DNA of 64,000 nt from Dendrobium chrysotoxum (taxonomy: Eukaryota > Streptophyta > Magnoliopsida > Asparagales > Orchidaceae). A program made the translations under genes and the position numbers. Location of the stretch: contig CM034305.1 in NCBI GenBank assembly GCA_019925795.1, positions 61,492,573 through 61,556,572 on the forward strand, read 5' to 3'. The notes under the pieces were generated by a model. The model had not been told where the DNA came from. It searched no databases and was given only the letters and a program-made list of their open reading frames with translations. Positions within the stretch are counted from its first letter, which is position 1; the number at the start of each line of letters is the position of its first letter. This document shows, piece by piece, positions 10,901 through 22,145 of the stretch.

Positions 10901-12072
10901 CTAAAATCTTATTTGACATGGTGAAATTCAATGGAGGCTAAAGGGATGATGTTAAGATGGGGAGATAAAAGAAAAGTAGAACAGATTTGAAGAAAAATGG
11001 AAAGATCAAAGATAACATAGTTATAATTAATGTAAAAAGATCTACATAAACTAGAGTTAGTACCTAATGAAGCACCCTAGCAAGAATGAATGGAGGATGA
11101 CTTATAAAGATGGCCCAAAATAGTTGAGATAAAAGAAAATGATGATTTTAGTTGTAAACTTGCTAACATCAAGGTGATATGGAAAGATATGCATGAATGC
11201 ATACACATTAGTACCCAAAAAATCATCAAAATGCATGTATGTATGTGTTCACATACATAGTTATATGTGTTAAAACTTTTTTCATAAACAAGGTTTCATT
11301 TCCATCTTCTAAGATCAATCATAATTTACCCAAAGGGCAATGAGAGAGTTGAGGCTCAAAGCAGCCTCACTCTATTCTCATTAGAGAGGCATTCAGCATG
11401 TTAGATTGTATAGCAAGAGTATTGAGAGAATATACCCTTTGCACCACAAGAGGGACATTTCCTTTATAAAAAATGTAGAAGATATGCTCCAAATAAAAAA
11501 CAAATAGAAACTCAATCGATATTATACATATCTTTTTGTGATTAGTTTACCAAAAAAAAAGTATGAATTGATTATTTTTATGGATTAATCCCTATTATTA
11601 TTTGCATAAAAATATGTTTCCAACATTTATAACAATTAGATAGGAATATAGGATTACTAAAATTGAGGTAACATATCATCGTCAATATGTATAATTTAGT
11701 TAGATGTTTTCATATACTAGCCATGCACTTTATATTTAGGAATGCAATCATCACAAGAAATTGAAAAGCTTTCTATCACAAGGTTTAACAATTAAATAGA
11801 GAAGATTATCGAAATGTGCCATATAATAAACTTTTTATCGTTATGAGAAAAAGTTGTCACAATTTATTTACAATTGAAAATTCCTTTTATGTGTCATCGT
11901 TATTGAAGTTAAACTGATATTATAATAAGATATACAGGTGACTAACTGCACTTACTGCATCTTCCATCGTTGAACGCCACCCTTGCATGGAAGATAGCCC
12001 ATATCTAACTCGTTCATTCTCACCATCTTCAGAAAATTTATCAGTTTTTGGAGTACTAAGGTATATACCCAT
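4979..12072 (-). CDS. Protein phosphatase 2C, N-terminal exons 1-2 (partial gene)
   Basis: Metal-dependent Ser/Thr phosphatase of the PPM/PP2C family. Exon 1 is 11956-12072 (39 codons; ATG at 12072-12070), starting MGIYLSTPKT and ending GWRSTMEDA before donor GTAAGT. Exon 2 is 4979-5042 (64 nt), entered after TTTTTTTAAG and giving HAALPDLDATTSFFGVYDGH before donor GTATGC. Joined, they recreate the conserved R-x-x-MED...FFGVYDGHGG block; Asp57 of DGHGG is a metal ligand. MG-x-x-x-S is a possible N-myristoylation signal. The start and order match the plant clade with MGxYLSxPKTxKxSEDGEN starts (Arabidopsis At4g31860/At2g25070-like). Intron 1 is 6913 bp and TE-filled. The remaining ~300 residues are absent from the window, so the gene either continues to the left with another long intron or is truncated. 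Confidence 0.85.
6618..6960 (+). repeat. LTR-like / promoter-like sequence
   Basis: Starts TGATAAGAAGATCAGC. It contains a TATA-like palindrome GGCCTATATATTTAGGCC (6831-6848) and then a leader-like stretch (TTGATTGATCTCTTTGTGAG, AAACCCTAGG). This order is typical of U3-R-U5 of copia-type LTRs. No second LTR copy or primer site was found, so the call is tentative. Confidence 0.3.
7084..7147. repeat. 26-bp tandem repeat
   Basis: About two and a half copies of a CCGCCGGCCTCCATTGGCTG-type unit, starting at 7084, 7110 and 7136. The composition is GC-rich, unlike the flanking intron. Confidence 0.8.
7811..8110 (+). pseudogene. Unrecognised 99-codon ORF in a GC-rich cassette
   Basis: Begins MADPEVDHGFVYDEQGQLD, has balanced acidic/hydrophobic composition (FDFTVEEYVDRILFTLAEVID) and sits in a ~1-kb GC-rich block (about 7000-8110) inside AT-rich intron sequence on the strand opposite to PP2C. 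The block is preceded by LTR-like sequence, so it may be a host exon carried by a retroelement, comparable with the element at 1-2327. No family was recognised. A chance ORF is possible. Confidence 0.3.
9128..10920 (-). mobile_element. RTE-type LINE, 5'-truncated and broken
   Basis: Minus-strand non-LTR retrotransposon. Reading 3' to 5' on the plus strand it shows: a linker and pre-RT block (10513-10770, KMKCGKVVGPDDI); the reverse transcriptase core (9940-10347, FRFMPGRSTMEAIYLLRD, FIDLEKTYDKVSREVLW, LSPYLFSLFMDVLTRHL); the catalytic box as FVDDILLI (in 9568-9936, for F/YADD); the thumb; and the C-terminal RLRWFGHI...GRGRPKKAWLE block (9158-9430) ending HVADPT. The 3' end carries a GTTGTTGTTG tail, typical of RTE. 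An in-frame TAG separates the core from the FVDD box, and frames shift near 9.6 kb and 9.4 kb, so it is inactive. Confidence 0.9.
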
Positions 12073-12164
12073 TGCTGCATAAGGTAAACAGGAGAAAACA
12101 TATCAGCAGGAAAAATAAAAATAAAGCAGAGATAGAGAAAAATAGTACAAAAGCTAAACATCAG

Positions 12165-12413
12165 CACAACAACAACATCAAGCTTTTATCCCACTACATA
12201 GGGTCAGCTATATGAATCTTTTTTCTCCATTGTGTCCTATTAAGAGTCAAATTCTCATTTAAATCTAATAAAAAGTCATTTCTAATATTTTATAACCAAG
12301 TTTTCTTGGTCTAGCTAGCATAGTTCAGATCTAATACATCTACTCTCCTAACTGGGTCATCGGAAGGCTGACGTTTTATGTGACCAAACCATCTAAGACA
12401 ACTCTATCTAATA
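12165..12413 (-). mobile_element. RTE LINE 3'-end fragment
   Basis: About 250 bp nearly collinear with the 3' end of the LINE at 9128-10920, including the GTTGTTGTTG tail and the RWFGHI/GRPKK coding region with small deletions. Severe 5' truncation is usual for this class. Confidence 0.85.
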
Positions 12414-13616
12414 AAAACTAACCAAGTCTGCATAAATTGTGGGGAAAAAAAAGAGAGACTAGCTTCTATCGAAAAAAAAATTTGCTCAAAAGTATGATTT
12501 TTATGAGATGGGAAAAGGTTATTTTATACAGTCCAAATGGTAAAGCTTATTTTGGGAAAAGAAAACATCATCCATTCCATGTTACAAGGAAGAAGCTATT
12601 AAATAGGAAAATTTTCTTAAAAAGATAGCTTTGTAACGGCTCATCATCATCATGCTAGTCATATCTGAATAATAGATGCAAGCTTGTTGGTATGGATCAT
12701 GCTACTATAGCCAAAATTCAGATGCCAAATTAACAATCTAAATCCCATGACATCAACTAACTTAATGAAGGATTAAAGATATAGATCCAAATCGATGTTC
12801 ATAATGAATTTGGAATCATAATTTCAGGTGAAATAGCATTTCTTTTTTGGTATTTAGCTTCCTCACATATCATAGAAACAGCCTCCTCCCAATTTAAGGG
12901 CAAGACTGCATATATCAAAATTTCCTTAAATTCTACAATGGCAAGAACTTCATGCACTGGGTATGTCCTTCCTCCAAGTGCATCATTTACATGATTCATC
13001 AATCAATAAAGAGGAGACAGTAAATGAACTATGCCAACTTGCCAACTGTTCACTCCTACTATAACCTGTGAGAGGCATAGTAGCATAAACAAAGGTCAAA
13101 TCAAAGAATGTCAACATAAGCAGTGATTTATGTTTAATTGCTTGAAATAAAAAAAGAAAAAGTTAGTCTTCAATTTATTCAAAAATATATGTTTATGACT
13201 GTATTCTAATGGCTTCCAGCTGTAAGGGCAGAGTTAAAGAATATTTCTAGAGTTTATTTCAATGATATTTGTTTGTGTTTGATGAACTCATTTATTGTGC
13301 TTCTTTGGACTGAAATGAGCTTCCTTAATATTCAAACTCTCGTTAAAATATTTTTATTACTATTGAAAAATAAAACTTTAATCAAATACCCTATTAATTT
13401 GAAATTTCCTTATAATTGCTATATCCAAATAGCAAAACTAAAGGTGAATTCCAAACTCCTATAATTGAACCTCATTTCTCAACTTCATGAAGGTGGGATC
13501 CAGAAATTGAAACTAACTTTCCGCATTGTTTAATCTAACAGATAGAATTACGCAATTCCAAAACTGAATTTCCACCATATCCAAATACTTAAGTTTAAAA
13601 AAAAAACAAGCCCCAA

Positions 13617-14017
13617 GGGACCGTTTGGTATGCGGATTTAGGCCGGATTTGAGGCAAATTTGAGGCAAAATCCAGCCAAACGGCCTAAAATGCAAAACCA
13701 AATCTCACAGAAAATGAAAGACACCCTAGATAAAAAATTCTGCCTTTTCGTCGTAAATCCTGGATTTCTGAAATCCTCTCGTTCGGTGGATTTCTGAAAT
13801 CCTCTGGCTCTATTGGCGCGGGAAGAAAAAAACTCTGCCCAAATCTTTCAACCTCCTTAAATCCTGAATGCAATAGTCAAACAGTCACATAGTATTTATC
13901 ATGAAGGTTACCAAACAGTTTTCAGGATTTAACCCCCCCCCGGATTTCGTAAATCCGAATTTGGAGGATTTATGAAATTCTACTTAAATGAAATCCTAGA
14001 TTCTACCAAACAGCCCC
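13617..14017. mobile_element. Tourist-like MITE (PIF/Harbinger type)
   Basis: Ends GGGACCGTTTGGTA and, reverse-complemented, GGGGCTGTTTGGTA match at 12 of 14 positions. The element is 401 bp with no coding capacity. It is flanked by CAA on the left and TAA on the right, an imperfect form of the TWA duplication of this superfamily. The ends resemble those of the full PIF/Harbinger element at 37160-43464. Inside is a C-run (13930-13939) and repeated GGATTT(G)AGGC motifs. Confidence 0.7.
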
Positions 14018-14526
14018 TAAATGTTTCCCTTTGGATAGAAAACTAATCTACCATTCCTCAAAACTCACCTCCTTCGTCAAACACTTTATGCAACACACAT
14101 GCATATTGCAGAAGCAACCGCAGACACCATCATCACTTGCAATCAATCAAAGCTGGACAGATGTGAAGGAATAGAATCAATGCCGTATGCCCATCATTAG
14201 AGATCCCAGAATACGTATTTTCGTCCAAAGATTAAACATTTAAGACGAAGGTCAAGCAGATGACATATAAAATCGATCCAAAAACCCTAATTCAGGTAAA
14301 TACCATCCCCTCAGTAGAAACTAAGAAAAAAAAAAAAGTTCAAGCAAACTCCCCCCTATCCTAAAATCACAGAGTAAAATCAAATTCAAAGATGCAAAAG
14401 ACCAACTACGATCCGACAAACGCAAACTTACACCTTCAAACAGGTCAACTCTAAAGCAAAAAATAAAAGGGCTGAAAGAAATCAAGCAATAGACCATAAT
14501 CAAAGAGCTCACGAGCCCATACGACC

Positions 14527-14630
14527 TGAGGAAACTCTGCGCGTAGAGAGAGAAAGAACGAGAAACAGAGAGACGCGTTGATCCCAATTCCCAAACGAGG
14601 CGATCTCTTCTAATTTACAGTCATTCGTCT
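14527..14630 (-). promoter_or_regulatory. Probable PP2C 5'-UTR exon and transcription start region
   Basis: Minus-strand sequence is leader-like (GATCGCCTCG, CTCTCTGTTTCTCGTTCTTT) and ends at a donor-like CTCAG/GTCGTA. It lies upstream of the PP2C ATG and before AT-rich flanking DNA. This is inferred from composition and splice-like sites only. Confidence 0.35.
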
Positions 14631-14987
14631 CGCCTTCAATTTATGTATTTTAATTTTCAATATTTCCATTTTTTTGGTCTAAAACTAATAACGTTTTAGC
14701 CCTTTTTAATGATTTTAGAAACAAAATGAACTATTTTCAGACTAATTTCATACTCTCCACGAAGAGCCAAACAGGATCGGATTCAGCACTCCAACAAACG
14801 ACCAATTGCCAAACGACAGCAATTAATTTATATTTTGTAAAATATCATTACATTTTTTCTAAGAAAAACAGCATAATTATATCTATGGTTTTGTGTGGCC
14901 AAAATTGACGGTGCTTTATTTTCTTTATGAAAATAAAAGATAAAAATGATCTCTTGATTTTTACCAAGAATTAAAATGATCCTTCGT

Positions 14988-15290
14988 TATATTAAATGAG
15001 TATATATTTGAAAAGATTGGAGTAGCTTCAATAAAAGATAAGATTAAAGAGAGTCGCCTTAGATAATTTGGTCACATAAAACGGCAGTCTTCTGATGACC
15101 CAGTCAGAAAAGTAGATGACTTATGTTAAGAAAAGTAGAGGTTGACCTAAAAAGACTTGGTTAGAAAATATTAGAAATGACATTTCTTTATTAGATTTAG
15201 ACGAGAATTTGACTCTTAACAGGACACAATGGAGAAAAAGATTCATGTAGTCAAGCTCATATAGTGGGATAAAGGCTTGTTGTTGTTGAT
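14988..15290 (+). mobile_element. RTE LINE 3'-end fragment (plus strand)
   Basis: Third copy of the same LINE 3' end, on the opposite strand: GATTGGAGTAGC...GTCGCCTTAGAT, then the GRPKK-like region with frame breaks, ending ATAGTGGGATAAAGGCTTG plus TTGTTGTTG. Truncated at the 5' end. Confidence 0.85.
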
Positions 15291-18200
15291 CATTTTAATC
15301 CTTCAATTTTTTTAAAAAGGAATCAAAATAGTCTCATTGTGAGACTATTTTTATTTTTCTTTAAGGAGTTGAGTAATTAAAATGGTCTTTTAATATAGTT
15401 AGGAACTGTTTTGATCTTTCATAAAGAGTCAAAGAACTATGTTGATCATTTCCTCTATTTTTATGTATAAATATTTTGATTTGATAAATTCTTCATGTAA
15501 AATGTTATATTGCATGTTAATTTTTTTGACAATAGATAACATACTTACAAAGTAATTTGTTTGGTAACTTTATCAATTAAATACTAATTTTTGTATGTTG
15601 GGATTAATGCCTCCAATATTATAATTTAAATTTTCTTAGAATAATTATTATTTATTAGATTTATTTTAATTATATTTATATGAAAAATTAGAAATCCTTT
15701 GTTTAAATAGTCATGAATAAGGTCAATCTTATAATATCAGCTGATTCTTGTTGAATGTGTTCAACATATATTAATCTATCTATAAAATTTTATGAGAACA
15801 CTACCTTGATGTTATTAATATGCCACAATAATCCATAGCTCTTATGAAGATATGAGATTGGTTGATGTAATCAAATAGATAATATGATATGTTTAAAGGC
15901 CATTTGCTCAATATTTAATTTGAACATTCAATTGGGAATGTAAAGATTTATGTTATTCAAATTTGTGTGTAATGATGGTTCAATGGATAATAATTATTCT
16001 AGCTTTAATAAGATTTGTCCAATTAATGATGTCTAGATTCATACTCTCTGAATCTATGTCTAATGATGGTAGAATGAATGATAATCATTCTAGCTTATGG
16101 GCTATTGGATCGCATCAAAATTTGTATAACGTCTTGATTGGTTTTAATGAAATACATTTAATAGGCATCAATTTTGAAATTTCAACATAATTTTTGTCAA
16201 CAACTTCAAATCATCTGTGGCATTGATCAAAAAATTATTGATGATGTAGAACACCAAGAGAAACCCTAAAAAGTGTTGCTTATGTTATCTTGAAATATTT
16301 TATATGTTATGTAAAATGTTATGTACTTTAACTTTTATGTTATGTTATATTGAACTCAATTAGTCCTTAGAAAAGTATTTGGAGGGATTGTTAAATTAGC
16401 TTGTATGTACCATGCAAACAGTTGGCCTAACCTAAATTTCAAAGATATGGTCATCCAACACAAGATGAGATCAAAACCAATAAATGTTCCAATTGAAAGG
16501 AGCACACATTAATTACACATTTCACATATCAAGTGGTGTCCAAAGTGCATGCCAAATATTTTTGGATCAGCTTGCCCACAACTTTATCATTATAGGTGCT
16601 ACATTACCCACTTTCCCCACAAAAGGCACCCATTTTTATGAAAGCGCCTCCAACTACGACCCCTACCCCACCTTGGAATTCATTTGTTATTGTATAGAGA
16701 TGCATAATATAATTAAAAAAAAACTAATGTGGATGAGCTTTGGATGAAATTACAGCTTAGTGAAGGGTTCTTCTTCTTCATGATTGACTTAATAGCTAGT
16801 TACACTAAGTAAGTTTGTGATATTTGATTCAATATATTAATTAGTATTGTTTATGTTTTGTAAGTTTATTATTTGTGCAACTCCAATTATGTCACCATAT
16901 CCATATACAACAATCAATTTTATTCCATCTCCACCAACCAATCCTCACAACATTACCTAAAAAGTAACTCTTTAACCTTTATTCATCAATTAACCTCCAA
17001 AAGCCTCATCTCCCCTTGTCTCCCTCCACTAACCTCCATATCACATCTTCAAATAGTCATATCCTTCAAAAGCTTCGAAATCAAAGGTCAAATCATCCTC
17101 ATCCTACATAATAATTACTATCCTAGGAAAGTTCTCGAGTTTTTCTACACTTCATTTTCTTTCATACTAGCCGCATAACCACCTCTATTCAAGCATATTC
17201 ACCTAAAGCCCACCCTTACTGCTCATTTTTCTATATTCCACACTATCTTACACACCATATACAAGCCATCAAATTAATTCCACGATCAAGAACTCCTCTA
17301 GACATCCCCATAATTCCACCTCCACCTTAACACCTCTACAATCACTAACACACTAACATTTCTCAATCCCTCATTCCACCTCTTTCACCACATCAAGGGA
17401 GTTATAATACTAAAATCATTCACCCTAAGCCGACTCCCTATCATCTTAATATTGGAGACAAAATATGTGTATAAAAAATTTGCATATAAGGTTTGCATCA
17501 AGACTACTACAATTAGAATGCATCAAATTAGAACAACATCAAGTGGGGAAATTAGTTCTCCATTGGGCAACCTCTAACTTTTTACCATTTTGATTTTTTA
17601 TTTTATTATAATTTATTTTCATTTAAAGTGTTGGGTTGTCTTAAAATCTTTTGACAAGCTCATAATATAGTTATTGTGATTAAATTAGCTATATCCAGTA
17701 CAAAGTATAACCAAACACCTTAAGCTAGCCTGATCCATTTTTTCTTGAGCATTACATATTGTAAAGAGTGTGTCACACTTAATATTAAAAATCTCACTCC
17801 TTGAATATGGATAGAAGATTGTAATTTTGGAGGTATACTTATTTGATTGGGGGTTTATGTATAATTGAGCATACATGTTATGTGCAGTTGTTTTGAGGGT
17901 TAGAATTTTTTTACATATTACTTTAGTATTTATAAAATTCACATCTTTTTAATATTCAAAGGCATGCACTTACATTGTGCTCATATAAAAGGGATAGCTC
18001 AAATATTAGAAAGGATAACACATAAACTCAGAATCACTAGATCTATGAATAAAAAAATCATATCTTTATATATTATTAATTATTATTTTAATTTAAGGGA
18101 ATGAAAACAAAATGATATATTCCAAATGTATATAATTTGCTATAGAAAAAATTTTGGATGGTTATAAACAAGATTAAACAAAATAAAATGTTATATTAAT

Positions 18201-18474
18201 TTAAGCATTTATAAGAGCCGCATCTAAAGTCTGTGCCCCATTCCAATCCTTTCAAAGTTAGATGGGGAATTAACACATGCTATATTGTGAACAATAGAAG
18301 GCAACTTCCTATTAAACTATATAGTTATGAGAACCAATTATCGTGTAATGTCCTTTTTATGAACATAAGCCATATCCTTCTAAGTAAATCTTTAACTGAT
18401 AACATTAATGTTACTAACAAGGACCATGATCACACTTGTGTTTTAAACACAATGGTAAGACCATTAAATTACTT
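15291..18474. other. AT-rich intergenic DNA, no gene recognised
   Basis: Contains a ~36-bp motif duplicated ~103 bp apart (near 15970 and 16060, TAATGATGGT...ATTCTAGCTT), a pyrimidine-rich tract (16900-17450), and a ~100-bp segment near 16340-16440 that recurs in diverged form near 31520-31620. These look like decayed repeats. Confidence 0.5.
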
Positions 18475-19271
18475 TGTAATATCCAGTATTTTGACTTTGC
18501 AGAATATTTTTTTTAGTCATTATAACTCCAAATTGCAAATCGTCTTTGTCATAACATTGATATTATAGTATTTTACTTGCATAATTTTGAAATTGAATAT
18601 TAATATTTCGATCGATAGTTTTATTTCTGTTGTTATTGATATTGATAAAAGAAATTAGGTAACTTTGGTTGTTGTTTAATTAAAGATAAAAGAATAATTC
18701 TTCTAAATTATATTATGGGCTTCACAATTGATATCAGATCATAGTTGTTGGAAGAATTAAATTATTACCAGAGCTGTAGGACTTGATTGAGAGTTGGGTA
18801 GAATTGATAGTTTAAGGTGCATTAGTTTGCATACATAATTGAATGACATGTAATAAAATGAATTGCATGACTGTATGATTTCTTAATGACTTTTGATTTG
18901 CATTTGATTTGATTTGTAATTTGATCGTACATATTTGCTTTATATTGATTTTTGGTCTGAATCCTTAAGGGAAATGTTGGGGAAGATATTTTTTTAAGGT
19001 GGATAGATTGTAATATCCAATATTTTGACTTTACCAAACATTTTTTTTGTCATTATAACTCCAAATCGCAAACCGTCTTTGTCATAGCATTTTACTTGTA
19101 TAACTTTTTTCTTAGTTTTTGGAGTTGAATACAGATGTATATATTAATATTTTGATCGATAGTTTTATTTCTATTACTATTGATATTGATAAAAAAAATT
19201 AGGTAGCTTTGGTTATTATTTATTAAAAGATAAAAGAATAATTCTTCCAAATTAGATTATGGAGCATCACA
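18475..19271 (+). mobile_element. Miniature LTR retroelement (TRIM-like), gypsy-derived
   Basis: Two direct repeats, 18475-18726 (252 bp) and 19009-19271 (263 bp), both starting TGTAATATCCA and ending ...TCACA, flank a 282-bp interior. The left repeat is followed by a degenerate Met-tRNA primer site (TGATATCAGATC, 18729-18740). The interior ends like the 3' end of gypsy pol (GGGGAAGATATTTTTTTAAG) before a purine stretch. Flanks are TACTT and TACTA, four of five matching as a target duplication. Repeat ends and leader resemble the 1.8-kb LTR family at 58465-60278, so this is an internally deleted derivative of it. Confidence 0.75.
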
Positions 19272-20217
19272 TACTAGTTCAACCCTTATATGAACAAATC
19301 CATTAAATAGTCCATGAATTTCCGATTAATACGCTTGCCTTATATAGTTCTTTTATTATCTCTAAACTATCCCATATATCATGTTCTTTTGGTGTATCCA
19401 CCTTAGTAGCCTATAATGGTACACTACTTGATGCACCTCTTATGCAACCTATTGACACACTTATTAGTGAGTCTTCACTTAATGATTCTATATAACCACC
19501 TATCTAAAAAATCATTGACGTATTACTTTGGTTACCCCAATAAAATGTGAGGACACATATTTAACTCATAATCATATGATTTTTTATTTTAGATATCCTT
19601 TGGCATTTCTCATGATGTTTCACATAATGAGCATATCCTCCTTGAGGAGGATAATACATTTATGACTATTAAAGTATGTGTACCATTTATATTTGTTATT
19701 TTGTATAAGGAATTGATGCTTGATCCATTCCTTCTAAGTTGTCAACATCCTACTATAAACCATACACTTGGATCAGCTTTGATTAAGCTTATGTCTTTTA
19801 ACCAGTGCCCTAGATAGATTAATCTTATTACAATTTAAACTTGATAATCCTCAAAATAAATATCATTTACATGATTCTATACTAATTAAAATTATCACCT
19901 CACTATCATAACCTTCTTGCAGATTTATTACATCAAGATATATTGAAATTATATTTTAAACTTATCCATCATATGAGCTTACTAATAGTGGCTATAATTT
20001 ATTTCACATTTAAATCTTTAATTATATATCAAATAAATAATATATGTTGATTAAGGACATTAGACTATGTGATTATAAAAAAAGTTTGCATTTTATCACA
20101 AGTGTTAATCCTATTTTTATTACATTAATTTACTAAAATTTAAGGGAACTATAAAGTATGATTGATGGATGATTTTTTATGGAGATTATAGAACCACTCT
20201 TACATGTGCTCTTATTT
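19272..20217. other. AT-rich spacer, no gene seen
   Basis: No open frame of note, no inverted or direct terminal repeats recognised. Confidence 0.5.
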
Positions 20218-20240
20218 ATAGGGGTATGACCAATATGCTT
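20218..20240 (+). repeat. Left copy of 23-bp perfect direct repeat
   Basis: Identical to 28888-28910 (core GGGGTATGACCAATATGC). Bases on both outer sides differ, so identity is exactly 23 bp. The two copies bracket 8647 bp. Confidence 0.9.
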
Positions 20241-22004
20241 TTTTGAAAAAATTGAAAAATATATTTTTGAAAAAAGATTAATTATCTTTGGGAATAATTC
20301 AAAATTAGTTTTTAAATTTGAATTCTGAAATTGAACATCCATTAATGATAATGTACTATCTCGAAAGGTAGAGATAAAATCTCCTAATGGGTTCAAATTT
20401 AAAATTTCAAACACGATCATGAATATCGTAGCTTGATTTAGGAAGGAACTGCATATGATCCCAAAGGATCAAAAATGAAGTTCAATCAGATATCTGGCTA
20501 CGATAATCTAGATAGAGTATCGTTGATTTCATATTCATAATTATATCAACAAATGATATATCATCCCAAAAGAAGAAGATATCACTTATGGTTAGTTATT
20601 TGAACATGGCAATAATGATCGCCATTTTTTTTGTTTGATTTCCCAAAGGTAATTAATTAAAAGTTTTGAAAATTTGATTTTTGAAAATCTGGTCTGGGTT
20701 TCTAAATCTCCTACGAGCGCAAGCCCTCGTAGTTAATTACATCATAGAAAAATAGAAATCTTCCTACGAATACTCTCGATTAAAATAGTGATACGAATTT
20801 CATTAAAGAATTCAAAGCTTGATATCAAGGGAGGTAGGGACTGGAGTTTCAACAGGGACTGGATCAAATTTGAACAGTTATTTTTAGAGTCAAAGGAAGA
20901 AGAGTAGGAGGTGCCTTGAGATTCTGAATTACTCCAGAAACACCTCAATCTATCCTAAGTGTTGGGCTTGAATTTGATTGAAAGAGATATTTAATTTGAA
21001 TGATCAATTTTATTAGAAGGTGGGAATTAGATTCCCGGAAGGTTGAGGTCTTAGGATTGAACATCTACATCATAACCTAAGTCTAAAATGGGTACTGAAA
21101 ATCAGTGACCCAGAACCTAGCTAATGCAATGCAATCTGGACTTACCCCGGCCTGAATTGGGGAGCCAACTAAACCACCTAAGCGCTTTAAAACTATGTGT
21201 CTGGTCTTTATGAAAGAGTGGTTAAGGACATTATTTAAGATTAGTTTAAGGAGAGCGGGGCTGACATCTATAGCAGATTCCTAATTAGCCCCTTAACATA
21301 TGTTGGGTGAGATGTCTAAATAAAATGCAATTAAGAATTAGACTCATTTTTAATTGGTTACTAATACAATGCATGCTAGTTGACTCGATTGAATGCTTAA
21401 ATCAATATGTAACAGTTTTAAAATCAGGCTTAAAAAAATAGGTTTTATCCTAGAGATTGCACAACATCTCCTTGGACAGAACTGCACCCTAATATGTCAG
21501 ATGGTCTGCCAAAACCCGCAGGCAGGGAGGTGCCTAATAAGGTAGAGAAAAGTTAATATGAATGCATGAAAAACTCCCCGCGAGTCCAGGCTTACTTCTT
21601 AAAATTGTTAGAGTTTCTATCTGAGCTTAAAGTTTTTCAATTTTAGTTAAAGTAGAAACAGTTCATGACCGTACCCTCATGAGTCTCCGATCGGATTTCA
21701 GGCTAAATCAAATACGACATGTAAGATCACCAAATAAACTACTAAAAGCATGTGGGTTCTTAATCATAATCAACATCAAACAATCAATATTTAATTAAAT
21801 CAATTAAATTAAAACTCAAATTAAAAGTTCATAGGCAAGTGCCTTTTAATTATACAACCCAGGGTCTGCAGGAAAAGTAAAGTGGCCGGGTACCACTGAC
21901 AACAACCCGAATTCTACTCCTAAGATTCAAGTGACTTTGAGATTTGAGATTCTTCTCGTTCTTCACTTCTTCGTCTTCTTGGAACTCCTTGGATCGTCAG
22001 GTCC

Positions 22005-22145
22005 AGGTATCCAAATGAAAAGAAACTCCCCCTGAATAAGGGTGTTATCTTTTCTCTTTGGATATTCTAAAAGTCATCCTGATTTGGATCTCCAAATGAA
22101 GAGGAACTCTCCCCTAAGGGATGTTCCTTCCTCTTTAGATTCCAA
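22005..22145. repeat. Diverged tandem duplication
   Basis: Two copies of a ~70-bp unit: TCCAAATGAAAAGAAACTCC...GGGTGTTATCTTTTCTCTTT and TCCAAATGAAGAGGAACTCT...GGGATGTTCCTTCCTCTTTA. Confidence 0.6.

Larger units (their letters stand above)
5043..11955 (-). other. PP2C intron 1, expanded by insertions
   Basis: Bounded by donor GTAAGT after exon 1 and acceptor TTTTTTTAAG before exon 2. It contains a 5'-truncated RTE LINE (9128-10920), an LTR-like plus GC-rich cassette (6618-8110) and, near 5968-6135, a stretch with GGGTGTCAATTCGG followed by many CCCAA/TTGACC motifs that resembles a decayed hAT end. The rest (5043-5967, 8111-9127, 10921-11955) is AT-rich with nothing recognisable. Confidence 0.7.
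12074..14526 (-). other. Probable PP2C 5'-UTR intron
   Basis: A pyrimidine-rich tract followed by TTATGCAG lies 2 bp upstream of the PP2C start codon, and a donor-like CTCAG/GTCGTATGG lies at 14525-14526. The interval contains a LINE fragment (12165-12413) and a Tourist-like MITE (13617-14017). Unrecognised frames at 12437-12628 (+) and 12799-13002 (-, ALGGRTYPVHEVLAIVEF) lie within it and are not called as genes. Confidence 0.45.

Noticed and set aside
12799..13002. Small minus-strand gene (ALGGRTYPVHEVLAIVEF)
   Set aside because: Protein-like stretch but no recognised family, no splice context and located in the putative PP2C leader intron.
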